6,747 nucleotides of DNA. Source: Oscillospiraceae bacterium. Its GTDB lineage: Bacteria > Bacillota_A > Clostridia > Oscillospirales > JAAYXM01. The notes beneath the pieces are model-generated. The model was given only the letters and a program-made list of their open reading frames with translations. It did not search any database and was not told the origin of the DNA. The position numbers were made by a program, and so were the translations under genes. The stretch covers positions 1 through 6,747 of the forward strand of contig JAFQVE010000386.1 of NCBI GenBank assembly GCA_017408185.1, written 5' to 3'. Positions 6,495 to 6,747 of this stretch are shown here, one piece after another (positions within the stretch are counted from its first letter, which is position 1; the number at the start of each line of letters is the position of its first letter).

Positions 6495-6510
6495 CCGTAG
6501 TTTTACGGTT
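6493..6510 (+). terminator. Weak hairpin overlapping the stop codon of the GH109-like gene
   Basis: AACCGTA (6493-6499) pairs perfectly with TACGGTT (6504-6510) around a 4-nt loop. The stem is only 7 bp with three G-C pairs, and just a short T-run (6508-6512 region) follows before TATAAAT. The left arm uses the last two bases of the TAA stop. It may be a weak terminator or attenuator, so some transcripts could continue into the secreted-protein gene 60 nt further on. Confidence 0.35.
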
Positions 6511-6554
6511 TTATATAAATAAGAACACTAAAAAGTATAAAAATGGGAGGAAAA

Positions 6555-6747
6555 ATGACAATGAAAAGATTTTTATGTACTATTCTCGCAATCGCAATGG
6601 TAATATCAATGATTCCTGCAGTATTTGCGGAAGGAGAAACTGAAACAACAAGCCGTACCTATACGTTTTCGGCAAATGAAACAGGTGCAACGGCAGGCGG
6701 CGCGGTTACGGCAGTCAATAGCTTTGACTACAAGAGTAAAGGCAACG
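6555..6747 (+). CDS. Secreted protein, N-terminal part (function not recognisable)
   Basis: Sixty-four codons are visible before the right edge cuts the gene. The first 25 residues form a classical Sec signal peptide: a Lys-Arg start, a hydrophobic core around 'LAIAMVISMIP', and an A-V-F-A|E cleavage site for signal peptidase I. There is no lipobox, so it is exported or wall-bound rather than a lipoprotein. The mature start is Thr/Glu-rich and moves into 'TYTFSANETGATAGG', the kind of beta-rich entry seen in large clostridial surface proteins and carbohydrate-active enzymes. Domain identity cannot be decided. GGGAGG (6545-6550) lies 4 nt before ATG 6555 and 10 nt before the in-frame ATG 6561; either could be the true start, which would shift the protein by two residues. 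No convincing separate promoter was found. It may be read through from the upstream operon and act extracellularly on the same glycan. Confidence 0.8.
   Translation, partial: MTMKRFLCTILAIAMVISMIPAVFAEGETETTSRTYTFSANETGATAGGAVTAVNSFDYKSKGN

Noticed and set aside
6493..6510. A further copy of the operator repeat, because it contains CCGTA and CGGTT
   Set aside because: Only two short pieces match, in inverted arrangement and without the AATAAAAA core; chance similarity is likely.
6484..6517. A sigma-70 promoter for the secreted gene (TTGAAA with TATATA)
   Set aside because: The spacing is about 22 bp, too long for a standard promoter, and the elements overlap the hairpin and the end of the upstream gene.

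Overview
The window looks like a carbohydrate-utilisation locus from an AT-leaning Bacillota, probably an uncultured gut or rumen Clostridia. This is inferred from strong AGGAG-type ribosome sites, clostridial-style signal peptides, an LplA-type sugar-binding lipoprotein end, and the protein families present. No RNA gene, CRISPR array, insertion sequence or phage gene was seen.

Layout. (1) Bases 1-241 hold the C-terminal end of an ABC-type sugar solute-binding protein on the + strand. It stops just before a strong 16-bp hairpin (258-297) that can terminate transcription from both sides. (2) Bases 321-4103 form a four-gene minus-strand operon. In transcription order it encodes a Gfo/Idh/MocA oxidoreductase-like protein, an AraC-family regulator with a cupin sensor domain, an amidohydrolase-fold TIM-barrel enzyme whose start overlaps the regulator's end by 11 nt, and an AEC-family transporter. 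The transporter reading frame is interrupted by an in-frame TAG at codon 55. (3) Bases 4104-4326 are a divergent control region. It has a consensus TATAAT facing each way, poor -35 elements, and two nearly perfect 29-bp direct repeats 41 bp apart between them. The promoter-proximal repeat overlaps the -35 region of the rightward promoter, as expected for an AraC-type activator site. (4) Bases 4327-6494 form a plus-strand pair: a cytoplasmic NodB/polysaccharide-deacetylase-like protein and a second Gfo/Idh/MocA protein with features resembling the NAD-dependent GH109 glycosidases. (5) After a weak hairpin, a secreted protein begins at 6555 and runs off the window.

Working model (inference). 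The AraC protein senses an intracellular sugar ligand and switches on both arms of the divergon from the repeats. The enzymes then process an imported glycan fragment inside the cell: possible deacetylation by the NodB-like protein, NAD-dependent redox or glycosidic chemistry by the two Gfo/Idh/MocA proteins, and hydrolysis by the TIM-barrel enzyme. The AEC transporter would have moved a small acid or product but appears broken in this copy. Neither Gfo/Idh/MocA protein has the usual EKP catalytic lysine, and they share three other motifs, so they are probably not ordinary sugar dehydrogenases. The substrate cannot be read from the sequence.
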